From contig NZ_SZVW01000011.1 in assembly GCF_007655005.1 (NCBI RefSeq), positions 1 through 64,000 of the forward strand: a DNA stretch of 64,000 nucleotides, written 5' to 3'. This stretch comes from Streptomyces tibetensis. GTDB lineage: Bacteria > Actinomycetota > Actinomycetes > Streptomycetales > Streptomycetaceae. How positions within the stretch are numbered: the stretch's first letter is position 1; every line of letters starts with the position of its first letter. The position numbers and the translations under genes are program-made. The notes beneath the pieces were generated by a model, which ran no database searches, was not told the origin of the DNA, and worked only from the letters and a program-made list of their open reading frames with translations. Below are positions 9,941-16,791 of the stretch, piece after piece.

Positions 9941-11116
9941 TCAGAGGAAGACGGTGCCGGGCTCCAGGCCGACCAGGACGCGGCCCTGGAGTTCGAGGTT
10001 GACGTCGGCGTTGGCGAGCGCGTGCAGCGAGAAGCCCTGGATGTCGCGGTGGAAACGCTGCAGGTGGACGTCGCGCCGGATGACGGAGCCGCCGCTGGCG
10101 TTGTGGAGGATCTCCACGGCTTCCTTGGCCAGTTGGGCGGCGAAGCCGGTCTGGCCGCGCACGATGGCCTTCTCCTCGTCGGTGGGCTGCTCGCCGGCGT
10201 CGGCGCGCTCCTGGAGGAGGGTGAGCCAGCGGGTCGACAGGGCCTCGGCGGCGTCGATCTTGTTGGCGGCCGTGGCGACCTGGATCTGCGTGAGCGGGTG
10301 CAGCTTCTGGTCGGTCCAGTCGGTGTAGGTGATGCCGCGTCCGGGCAGGCGCTCCAGGAACAGCTCGTAGGCGCCGCGGGCGATGCCGATGAACACGGCG
10401 GCGCACTCGGCCATGACGAAGCTGAGCAGGCCGTAGTTGCGGCCGGTGGCGCCCATGTTGGAGCGGTCGCCGGTCGCGCTGACCATGACCTCCTCGAAGG
10501 ACACGGCGTGGTGGGCCGGCACGAAGACGTCCTCGGCGACCGCGGTGGCGCTGCCGGTGGCGGCTCCGGCCGAGACGTCCCAGTCGTCGACGACCTTGAG
10601 GTCCGACATCGGGACGAGTGCCATGATCTCGCCCTCGGTGCCGTCCGGGTTGCGCACCATCGCCGCCGTGAAGTCCCAGTCGGCGCCCTTGCAGCCGGTG
10701 TTGAACTTCCAGGTGCCGTTGAGGCGGTAACCGCCCTCGACGGGGACCGCGACACCGGTCGGCGCGAACGCGCTGGAGATCTTGACGGAGCCGGACGCGA
10801 AGACCTCCTCCTGGGCCCGGTCGGGGTAGAGCGTCGCCGTCCAGGTGCTCGTCACCCACACCATCGTCACCCAGGCGGCGGCCGGGCAGCCGCGGCCGAT
10901 CTCGGCGATGACCCGGGCCTGGTCGGCGAGCGGCAGGTCGAGCCCGCCGAACCGGCGCGGCACGGCCATGCGGAACACCCCGGCCTTCTCCAGGAGTTCG
11001 ATGCTCTCGTCCAGCAGCCAGCCGCGGTCCTCGGCGGCGCGGCCGTTCTCGCGCAGGGTCGGGACGATGCTGTCCACGGCTTCCAGTACGGCTGCCAGGT
11101 CGTCGTTCGTGGCCAT
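9941..11116 (-). CDS. Acyl-CoA dehydrogenase-like flavin-dependent hydroxylase (copy 1)
   Basis: Predicted 391-aa protein of the acyl-CoA dehydrogenase/two-component flavin monooxygenase superfamily. The ATG at 11116 has a GAGGAG site 6 bp upstream. It is homologous over its whole length to the 391-aa protein at 14761-15936; the LPGRGITYTDWTDQKLHPLTQ segment is the same in both. Such proteins (HsaA-, HpaB- or IBAH-like) often take reduced flavin from a separate reductase to hydroxylate or N-oxidise small molecules; a reductase of that type lies at 16057-16602. No CoA-specific feature is obvious. It heads a minus-strand group with the imine reductase and amine oxidase. A true desaturase cannot be excluded. 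Confidence 0.88.
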   Translation of the reverse strand: MATNDDLAAVLEAVDSIVPTLRENGRAAEDRGWLLDESIELLEKAGVFRMAVPRRFGGLDLPLADQARVIAEIGRGCPAAAWVTMVWVTSTWTATLYPDRAQEEVFASGSVKISSAFAPTGVAVPVEGGYRLNGTWKFNTGCKGADWDFTAAMVRNPDGTEGEIMALVPMSDLKVVDDWDVSAGAATGSATAVAEDVFVPAHHAVSFEEVMVSATGDRSNMGATGRNYGLLSFVMAECAAVFIGIARGAYELFLERLPGRGITYTDWTDQKLHPLTQIQVATAANKIDAAEALSTRWLTLLQERADAGEQPTDEEKAIVRGQTGFAAQLAKEAVEILHNASGGSVIRRDVHLQRFHRDIQGFSLHALANADVNLELQGRVLVGLEPGTVFL

Positions 11117-11283
11117 TTCCGGCTCCTCGATTGTGATTCCTACTGCCGGTCGAGAGGCGCGAGAACCCAACGCTCCCCGGCAGTTCAAAACCTTAACGAA
11201 GGGCTCGGAGAAATGAGTAAGAGCACACTCATCGCCCGGTCATCACTGCCGCACCTCCGGAAACCGGAGGCGATCTGACGCAC

Positions 11284-11301
11284 AATTACCCAACAATTAC
11301 C
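11284..11301 (+). promoter_or_regulatory. Direct repeat AATTACC-N4-AATTACC (SARP-type operator candidate)
   Basis: Two identical heptamers, 11284-11290 and 11295-11301, have the 11-bp period and 4-bp spacer of SARP operators. They lie in the divergent region between the flavin hydroxylase (start 11116) and the DinB-like gene (start 11363). I do not find a convincing -10 hexamer exactly 8 bp away on either strand, so the promoter it serves is uncertain. Confidence 0.5.
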
Positions 11302-11362
11302 GGGCACTGACCGGGAAATGATCGGGCGGTTCTCGCAAAGGCCTGTGTGGGACCATCCCAGC

Positions 11363-11950
11363 ATGACTCTTTCATGGCCCGAACTCGTACGTACGGCGGC
11401 CGAGGACACGACCTCGGCACTGGAAAAGGGAGCCGATCAGGACTGGCGCGGAAAGGCGGGTGATCTGGACTGGAGCTGTCGGGAGACCCTTTCGCACATC
11501 GCGCTCGGAGTGGTGGGGTACGCGGGTCTGCTCATCGCCCGCCCCACCGACCGCTACATCACCCTGTTCTCCTCGATCGACGGCCACGCGCCGGTGCCGG
11601 CCGCCCTGGAGGGCATCCGGATCGCCGGCACGCTGCTCGCCGGCACCGTCCGCGACACCCCGCCGGACGTCCGCGCCTGGCACCCGTACGGCCACTCCGA
11701 CGCGGCCGGCTTCGCCGCGATGGGTGTGCTCGAACTCGTCGTCCACGGGCGGGACATCGCGCAGGCGGTAGGCGTGGAGTACACGCCGTCGGACGCCCTG
11801 GCGGCGCCGGTGGTCGAGCGGCTCTTCCCCGACGCGCCCACCGGTCACTCCCCCGCCGAGACGCTGCTGTGGTGCACCGGGCGCGCCGCGCTGCCCGGGC
11901 TGCCGCGCCGCGGCGCCTGGCGCTGGGACGGCCGGGTGCGCCAGGCCTGA
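11363..11950 (+). CDS. Maleylpyruvate isomerase/DinB-like mycothiol-dependent family protein
   Basis: Predicted 195-aa protein resembling the mycothiol-dependent maleylpyruvate isomerase N-terminal (DinB-like four-helix) family. Metal-ligand-like histidines are visible in the ETLSHIALG helix and the ELVVHGRDIAQAVG helix. The ATG at 11363 was chosen because similarity begins with LSWPEL; no clear ribosome site precedes it, so a leaderless or alternative start (11318) is possible. It is divergent from the hydroxylase operon and could use mycothiol for detoxification or isomerisation. A link to the pathway product rests only on location. Confidence 0.75.
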   Translation: MTLSWPELVRTAAEDTTSALEKGADQDWRGKAGDLDWSCRETLSHIALGVVGYAGLLIARPTDRYITLFSSIDGHAPVPAALEGIRIAGTLLAGTVRDTPPDVRAWHPYGHSDAAGFAAMGVLELVVHGRDIAQAVGVEYTPSDALAAPVVERLFPDAPTGHSPAETLLWCTGRAALPGLPRRGAWRWDGRVRQA

Positions 11951-12243
11951 GGCCGTCCGCAGGACCGGGGCGCGAGGCCGCCGCCGCCCCTCCCCGCTCA
12001 CCGGATCACGTGCCGTCGGGCGACTCACACAGTCGCCCGGCGGCACTGTCATGTCGCCCCCGCCCGCCGGGAGACCACGGCATTACCGCAGCGTGGCTGG
12101 AACGTTGAACACGCCCGAATAGTGTCGGCCACGGAAATGCACGGGCAACCGCACTGCCCGTGCAGCACCGCGTGGAACGTTCCTTTCTCCTGAACGTTCC
12201 CCTCAAACGTCTCTCCAGCCAAGAAGGCAGGTCGATTTCCGCC

Positions 12244-12624
12244 ATGTCCGAGATCGTCGCGGAACTGGAAAACCACACCGCCCGCTACGTCGAGGCCGTC
12301 AACGCCGGCGACTACGAGACGGTCGAGAAGTTCTACACCGCCGACGCGGTCGCCGTCTGGGAACCGGGCAAGCCGCTCAGCGGTGACGAACGCCGGAAGT
12401 ACCAGCGCGAATTCCTGCTGGCCGGGCCGCGCATGGCGGCCAAGCCCCGGCAGGTGTTCGTGACCGGCGAGACCGCGCTGATGATCGTCGACTGGACGAT
12501 CGACATCCCCGGCGCCGACGGCACCACCGACCACCTGGCCGGCGTCGGGGTGGACGTGCTGACCCGGGGCGAGGACGGGGTGTGGCGCTACGCCATCGAC
12601 GACCCGTACGGCCAGGCGAGCTGA
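12244..12624 (+). CDS. SnoaL/NTF2-like protein (copy 1)
   Basis: Predicted 126-aa protein with the cone-shaped NTF2/SnoaL ketosteroid-isomerase-like fold: an N-terminal helix (HTARYVEAVNAGDYETVEKFY), a central DERRKYQREFL helix and a beta-rich C-terminus ending in a YAIDDP strand. The ATG at 12244 fits the family start and has AAGG-rich sequence upstream. Such small proteins act as cyclases, isomerases or hydratases in polyketide tailoring. It opens a plus-strand group (SnoaL, amine oxidase, SnoaL, flavin hydroxylase) mirroring the minus-strand group. It is related to the protein at 14229-14675. The reaction is unknown. Confidence 0.85.
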   Translation: MSEIVAELENHTARYVEAVNAGDYETVEKFYTADAVAVWEPGKPLSGDERRKYQREFLLAGPRMAAKPRQVFVTGETALMIVDWTIDIPGADGTTDHLAGVGVDVLTRGEDGVWRYAIDDPYGQAS

Positions 12625-12645
12625 CCGGCGCGAGCGCCGCGGCAC

Positions 12646-12681
12646 GCAGCACCGCAGCACCGCAGCACCGCAGCACCGCAA
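12646..12681 (+). repeat. Short 8-bp tandem repeat (CGCAGCAC, about four copies)
   Basis: A simple run of CGCAGCAC units lies between the first SnoaL gene and the second amine oxidase gene. It looks like slippage DNA. The real ribosome site of the downstream gene lies after it. Confidence 0.6.
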
Positions 12682-12756
12682 ACACCTTGGCCCATGAGTG
12701 AGATGCCGGTTCCGCACGGCGGGCCCGCACCGAGTACACGGGGGACACACAGCACC

Positions 12757-14181
12757 ATGCACAGCACCGGACCCATCGGCGGGCGGCGGCCGACGCGCCG
12801 CACCCTGCTCAAGGCGGCCGGGGCGGCCGCCGTCACGGTACCCGCCCTCGCCCCGCTCGCCCCTGCCGCCTCGGCCGCCGCCCGCGGCGCCGCGGCGGAC
12901 TGGGACGTCATCGTCATCGGCGCGGGCTTCGCCGGCATCACCGCGGCCCGCGAACTGCGCGCCCGCGGCAAGCGGGTGCTCGTCCTGGAGGCCCGCGACC
13001 GCATCGGCGGCCGCACCTGGACGGACACCTACGGCGGCCAGCTGATCGAGCGCGGCGGGACCTGGGTCGAGCCGACCCAGCCCTACCTCGGCGCCGAACT
13101 CACCCGCTACAAGCTGGCACTGGAGGAGGACGAGCCGATCTCGACCACGTGGCTGCCGACGCCGAGCGGCCCGCGGCAGTTCACGCCCGAGGACGGGTTC
13201 GGCCGGATGGGCACCGTCTTCGAGCGCATGTTCGACGGTACGCGGACGTACTTCGACAAGCCGTTCCAGCCCCTGCACCGGGCCGACCTGCTGCAGAGCC
13301 TGGACAAGCTCACGCTGCGCGACCGCCTGACCCAGCTCGCCCTCACGCGCGAGGAGGAACTCCTCGTCAACGGGCAGACGGCGGTCTACGCCGGCGGCGC
13401 GAGCACAGCCGGTGCCTTCACCATGTTCGCCCACTGGTGGGCCCTGGCCGGCCACACCAACGCGGGCTGGAACGACACCATGCGCTGGCGCATCGCCAAG
13501 GGCACCAAGGCCCTGCTCCAGGCGATGGTCGACGAGGCCAAGCCGACGATCAAGCTCAGCTCGCCGGTCGCCTCGGTGAACGACACCGGGTCGCTGGTGT
13601 ACGTCACCACCACCTCCGGCACCCGCTACAGCGCCGGCGCGGTCGTCGTCGCGATGCCGGTCAACGCCCTGAGCACGGTCAAGTTCAGCCCGTCCCTGCC
13701 CCCGGCGCTCACCACCGCGACCAGCCAGGGCATCGCCGTCGCCAACGCGGTGAAGCTGTGGATCCACGCCCGCAAGGGAGCCGGCCGGGTCTACGGCCAG
13801 GGCGCCGAGGGCGGTTCCGCGATCCCCATGCTGCTGCCGTTCAAGGAAACCTCCGACGGCATGCTCTACGTCGCCTTCAGCACCGATCCCACGCTCGACC
13901 CGACGAACACCGCCCAGGTGAAGAAGGCCGTGCAGCAGCTCGGCGTGAACCTGGACATCATCGGCGTCAAGGCGCACGACTGGGGCCGTGACCCCTACGC
14001 GCGCGGCGGCTGGGCGTTCCGCAAGCCGAAGCAGCTCACCACGCTCTACCCGGAGGTCACCTACACCAGCGGGCGGCTCTCCTTCGCCAGCGGCGACATA
14101 GCCAACGGCTGGAGCGGCTACATCGACGGCGCCATCGAGTCCGGTCTGCGTGCCGCCCGGCAGGCAGCGGGCGAGGAATGA
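12757..14181 (+). CDS. Tat-exported flavin amine oxidase (copy 2)
   Basis: Predicted 474-aa flavin amine oxidase, homologous to the one at 7343-8767. I chose the ATG at 12757 (GGGGGA about 11 bp upstream) over an ATG at 12694 without a site; this gives exactly the length of copy 1. A twin-arginine signal (RRPTRRTLLKAAGAA, residues 10-24) precedes VIVIGAGFAGITAA (FAD site) and the EARDRIGGRTW box. The C-terminal flavin segment is FASGDIANGWSGYIDGAIESG. The next gene can start by a 4-bp ATGA overlap. The two copies may act on successive amine intermediates or as partners (inference). Confidence 0.92.
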   Translation: MHSTGPIGGRRPTRRTLLKAAGAAAVTVPALAPLAPAASAAARGAAADWDVIVIGAGFAGITAARELRARGKRVLVLEARDRIGGRTWTDTYGGQLIERGGTWVEPTQPYLGAELTRYKLALEEDEPISTTWLPTPSGPRQFTPEDGFGRMGTVFERMFDGTRTYFDKPFQPLHRADLLQSLDKLTLRDRLTQLALTREEELLVNGQTAVYAGGASTAGAFTMFAHWWALAGHTNAGWNDTMRWRIAKGTKALLQAMVDEAKPTIKLSSPVASVNDTGSLVYVTTTSGTRYSAGAVVVAMPVNALSTVKFSPSLPPALTTATSQGIAVANAVKLWIHARKGAGRVYGQGAEGGSAIPMLLPFKETSDGMLYVAFSTDPTLDPTNTAQVKKAVQQLGVNLDIIGVKAHDWGRDPYARGGWAFRKPKQLTTLYPEVTYTSGRLSFASGDIANGWSGYIDGAIESGLRAARQAAGEE

Positions 14182-14228
14182 CCACCGAGGCATCACCCAC
14201 CCACCCCCCGGAAGGGAACCGCATCCCC

Positions 14229-14675
14229 ATGTCAGCAACGCCGGCCACGTCAGCCACGTCCTTCACCGTCCCCTTCGACCCGGAACGCCCCGACCTCACC
14301 GCCGACACCGACATCCAGAACGAGATCTTCATCCAGGTCTTCAACTCGGGTGACGGCGAGCTGTTCAACCGCCTCTACCTCGACGACTCCGTGTCGAACT
14401 TCTCGGGCGAGCCCCTGACGGGTGCCGACCGGCTGGCGTTCTTCAAGGAGTTCCTGGCCTCGAAGCCGACCCTCGAGGCGAGCGTCACCCACTCGTACGT
14501 CGCCGGCGACGTGGCGCTGATCGGGGTCGAGTACGCCATCGACACCACCGGCCCCGACGGTGAGCCGGTCCGGCTGGAGGGCGTCTGCACCGACGTGCTC
14601 CGCAAGACCGAGGACGGCCGCTGGCTGATGGCCATCGACCGCCCGGTGGCCGCGACCGGTCTCGTCGCCGACTAG
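14229..14675 (+). CDS. SnoaL/NTF2-like protein (copy 2)
   Basis: Predicted 148-aa SnoaL-like protein. The ATG at 14229 has a GGAAGGGA site; an alternative ATG at 14178 overlaps the amine oxidase stop (ATGA) and would add 17 residues without a spaced site. Visible fold elements: IQNEIFIQVFNSGDGELFNRLYLDD, ADRLAFFKEFLAS and the closing WLMAIDRPV strand. The middle and end align with the 12244-12624 protein (a repeat of the VDVLTR/TDVLRK-EDG region). Role as for copy 1: likely a cyclisation, hydration or isomerisation step. Confidence 0.85.
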   Translation: MSATPATSATSFTVPFDPERPDLTADTDIQNEIFIQVFNSGDGELFNRLYLDDSVSNFSGEPLTGADRLAFFKEFLASKPTLEASVTHSYVAGDVALIGVEYAIDTTGPDGEPVRLEGVCTDVLRKTEDGRWLMAIDRPVAATGLVAD

Positions 14676-14683
14676 CGCGCCCG

Positions 14684-14713
14684 GGAGCCCCCCTGGTGCG
14701 CCAGGGGGGCTCC
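14684..14713. terminator. Hairpin between the second SnoaL gene and the hydroxylase gene
   Basis: Perfect 13-bp stem (14684-14696 with 14701-14713) and a TGCG loop, directly after the SnoaL stop. No T-run follows, so it may be an attenuator or an mRNA-stabilising hairpin inside the operon. Confidence 0.6.
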
Positions 14714-14760
14714 GCCGTGCCGGAAAACCCCAGATGGCCCGACGAAACGACGGAGAGACA

Positions 14761-15936
14761 GTGACCGATCAGCAAGACCTGGCGTCCGTGCTGGACGCCG
14801 TACGCGATGCCGTCCCCACGCTGCGCGCGAACGGCGCGGACGCGGAGGAACGGCGTTGGATCCCCGACGAGAACATCCGGCTGCTGGACAAGGCCGGGGT
14901 GTTCCGCGCCGCCGTACCCCGCGCGCACGGAGGGCTCGACCTCGGCGTCGCCGACCAGTTCAAGGTCATCGCCGAGGTGGCCCGCGGCTGCCCGTCCACC
15001 GGCTGGCTGACCATGGTGTGGCTCACCAGCACCTGGTGCGCCTCCCTCTACCCCGACCGGGCGCAGAAGGAGGTGTTCGAAGGCGGCAACACCCGGGTGT
15101 CCATCGTCTTCGCCCCGACCGGCACCCTCACCCCCGTCGAGGGCGGTTACCGCCTCAACGGCACCTGGGGCTACAACTCCGGTGTCCGGGGGGCCGACTG
15201 GGACCTGCTCGCCGCGATGGTGGAGCGCCCCGACGGCAGCCACGAGGAACTCGTCGCGCTGGTCCCGGTCTCCGAGCTGGAGGTCACCGACGACTGGCAC
15301 GTCAGCGCGGGAGCCGCCACCGGCAGCTGCACCACCACCGCCGAGGACGTGTTCGTGCCCGCCCACCGCGTGGTCTCCCTGGAGGAGGCGATGGTCAGCG
15401 CGACCGGCGACCGCGAGAACACCGGCGCCACCGGCCGCAACTACGGCCTGCTCGGGTACGTCCTCTCCGGCGTCGCCGCCGCGTTCACCGGCATCGCGCG
15501 CGGCGCCTACGAGCTGTTCCTGGAGCGCCTGCCCGGCCGCGGCATCACCTACACCGACTGGACCGACCAGAAGCTGCACCCGCTCACACAGATCCAGGTC
15601 GCCACGGCCGCCAACAAGATCGACGCCGCCGAGGCCCTGGCGGACCTGTGGCTGGAGGTCCTCCAGTCCCGGGCCGACGCCGGCGAACAGCCCACCGACG
15701 AGCAGAAGGCCGTGATCCGCGGCCGGACGGCGTACGCGGCGCAGCTCGCCAAGGAGGCCGTGGAGGTGCTGTACGAGGCGAGCGGCGGCTCGGTCATCCG
15801 GCGCGAGGTCGCCCTGCAGCGGTTCCACCGCGACATCCAGGGCTTCGCGCTGCACGCCCTGGTCCAGCGGGACGCCAACCTGGAGGTCCAGGGACGGGTC
15901 CTGGTCGGCATGGACCCGGGCACGTACTTCCTGTGA
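14761..15936 (+). CDS. Acyl-CoA dehydrogenase-like flavin-dependent hydroxylase (copy 2)
   Basis: Predicted 391-aa protein, the same length as the one at 9941-11116 and alignable from the first residue (DLASVLDAVRDAVPTLRAN against DLAAVLEAVDSIVPTLREN). That alignment decides for the GTG at 14761 (GGAGAG site just upstream) rather than an ATG at 14734. It has the family's N-terminal helical domain, central beta domain (NGTWGYNSGVRGADWD) and C-terminal bundle (SGGSVIRREVALQRFHRDIQG). It probably uses reduced flavin from the convergent reductase at 16057-16602. Two copies suggest two oxidations of one scaffold or a heteromeric enzyme. Confidence 0.88.
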   Translation: MTDQQDLASVLDAVRDAVPTLRANGADAEERRWIPDENIRLLDKAGVFRAAVPRAHGGLDLGVADQFKVIAEVARGCPSTGWLTMVWLTSTWCASLYPDRAQKEVFEGGNTRVSIVFAPTGTLTPVEGGYRLNGTWGYNSGVRGADWDLLAAMVERPDGSHEELVALVPVSELEVTDDWHVSAGAATGSCTTTAEDVFVPAHRVVSLEEAMVSATGDRENTGATGRNYGLLGYVLSGVAAAFTGIARGAYELFLERLPGRGITYTDWTDQKLHPLTQIQVATAANKIDAAEALADLWLEVLQSRADAGEQPTDEQKAVIRGRTAYAAQLAKEAVEVLYEASGGSVIRREVALQRFHRDIQGFALHALVQRDANLEVQGRVLVGMDPGTYFL

Positions 15937-15972
15937 CGGCCGGCCTCCCGCGGCGGCGGGAGGCCACGACAT

Positions 15973-16014
15973 ACGGCAGGGCGGCACCACCGACGGGTGG
16001 TGCCGCCCTGCCGT
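15973..16014. terminator. Bidirectional terminator, 18-bp perfect stem
   Basis: Arms 15973-15990 and 15997-16014 are exact reverse complements around a 6-nt loop. It lies between the convergent hydroxylase (ends 15936) and flavin reductase (ends 16057). A smaller GC hairpin precedes it near 15944-15965. Confidence 0.8.
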
Positions 16015-16056
16015 GTCCCAGCCGTGCCCGCCGGACCGGCGGAGGCCGGACCCGCG

Positions 16057-16602
16057 TCAGGAGACGGTGGCCGGCTTGCCGAAGCGGCCGTTGACGAAGA
16101 GCAGCTCGTCACAGCTCGTGCCCTCGCCCGCCGCCAGCACGGTGCCGATGAAGATGGTGTGGTCGCCGAACGCGTGCGACTCGGTCAGCTCGCACTCCAG
16201 CCACGCCACACAGTCGTCGAGCAGCGGCGCGCCCGTGTGCTCGCCGGTGCGCCAGTCGACGTGCTCGAACTGGGCGGCGCCCAGCGTGCGGCTCTTGTCG
16301 GCGAAGTGCCGGGCGAGCGGCTCCTGGTGGGCGCCGAGTATGTTCACGGCGAAACGCCCGGCCCCGGTGAGCGCGCCGTGCATGACCGCGCTGTGGCCGA
16401 CGCTGCACAGCACCGACGGAGGGTCGAGGGAGACCGAGCTGAAGGCGTTCGCCGTCATGGCGTGCAGGTGCTCCCCGCCCACGGTGAGGACCGTGACGCC
16501 GGTGGCGAAACGGGACATCACCCCGCGCAGTCGGTCCGGGCGTACCGGTTGGGGCCCGGAACGCACGGCAGCGTGATCGAGTTCGGCGGACGCGGAATTC
16601 AT
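16057..16602 (-). CDS. Flavin reductase-like protein (HpaC/HsaB type)
   Basis: Predicted 181-aa flavin reductase domain protein. The ATG at 16602 has a GGAGAG site 5 bp upstream; longer in-frame starts run antisense into the aminotransferase gene and are rejected. Family features: RGVMSRFATGVTVLTV, TANAFSSVSLDPPSVLCSV (flavin phosphate region), GRFAVNILGAHQE and the GDHTIFIGTVLAA strand near the end. Known role: NAD(P)H-dependent reduction of free FMN or FAD for a partner monooxygenase. The two 391-aa flavin hydroxylases are the obvious partners. It is divergent from the aminotransferase gene. Confidence 0.92.
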   Translation of the reverse strand: MNSASAELDHAAVRSGPQPVRPDRLRGVMSRFATGVTVLTVGGEHLHAMTANAFSSVSLDPPSVLCSVGHSAVMHGALTGAGRFAVNILGAHQEPLARHFADKSRTLGAAQFEHVDWRTGEHTGAPLLDDCVAWLECELTESHAFGDHTIFIGTVLAAGEGTSCDELLFVNGRFGKPATVS

Positions 16603-16741
16603 GCCACTCTCCGATGGGTCACGGGACACGTCTGTGCCGTCCGCACGAAAAGGGGCAGCCGGCGCAATCAACGTAGTCGTGGCGTCTCGCAGTGCCTTCA
16701 TGCGCGGGTAACCGGTGGGCCTTCTGTGACCGACCGTCACC

Positions 16742-16785
16742 GATGACCTTTCAATGACCGGACGTTTACCCGCCCATCGGACCCT
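16742..16785 (+). promoter_or_regulatory. Triple heptamer repeat and -10 element upstream of the aminotransferase (SARP operator candidate)
   Basis: GATGACC (16742-16748), AATGACC (16753-16759) and GTTTACC (16764-16770) follow each other at exactly 11-bp intervals with 4-bp spacers. Read one base later (ATGACCn/TTTACCC), the last heptamer ends at 16771 and 8 bp later comes GACCCT (16780-16785), an nAnnnT -10-like hexamer. Transcription would then begin at or next to the ATG at 16792, giving a leaderless mRNA. Confidence 0.55.
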
Positions 16786-16791
16786 GAGGAC

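Noticed and set aside
12060..12110. SARP operator upstream of the first SnoaL gene (CATTACC at 12079)
   Set aside because: Only one heptamer is visible; the position 11 bp on does not match.
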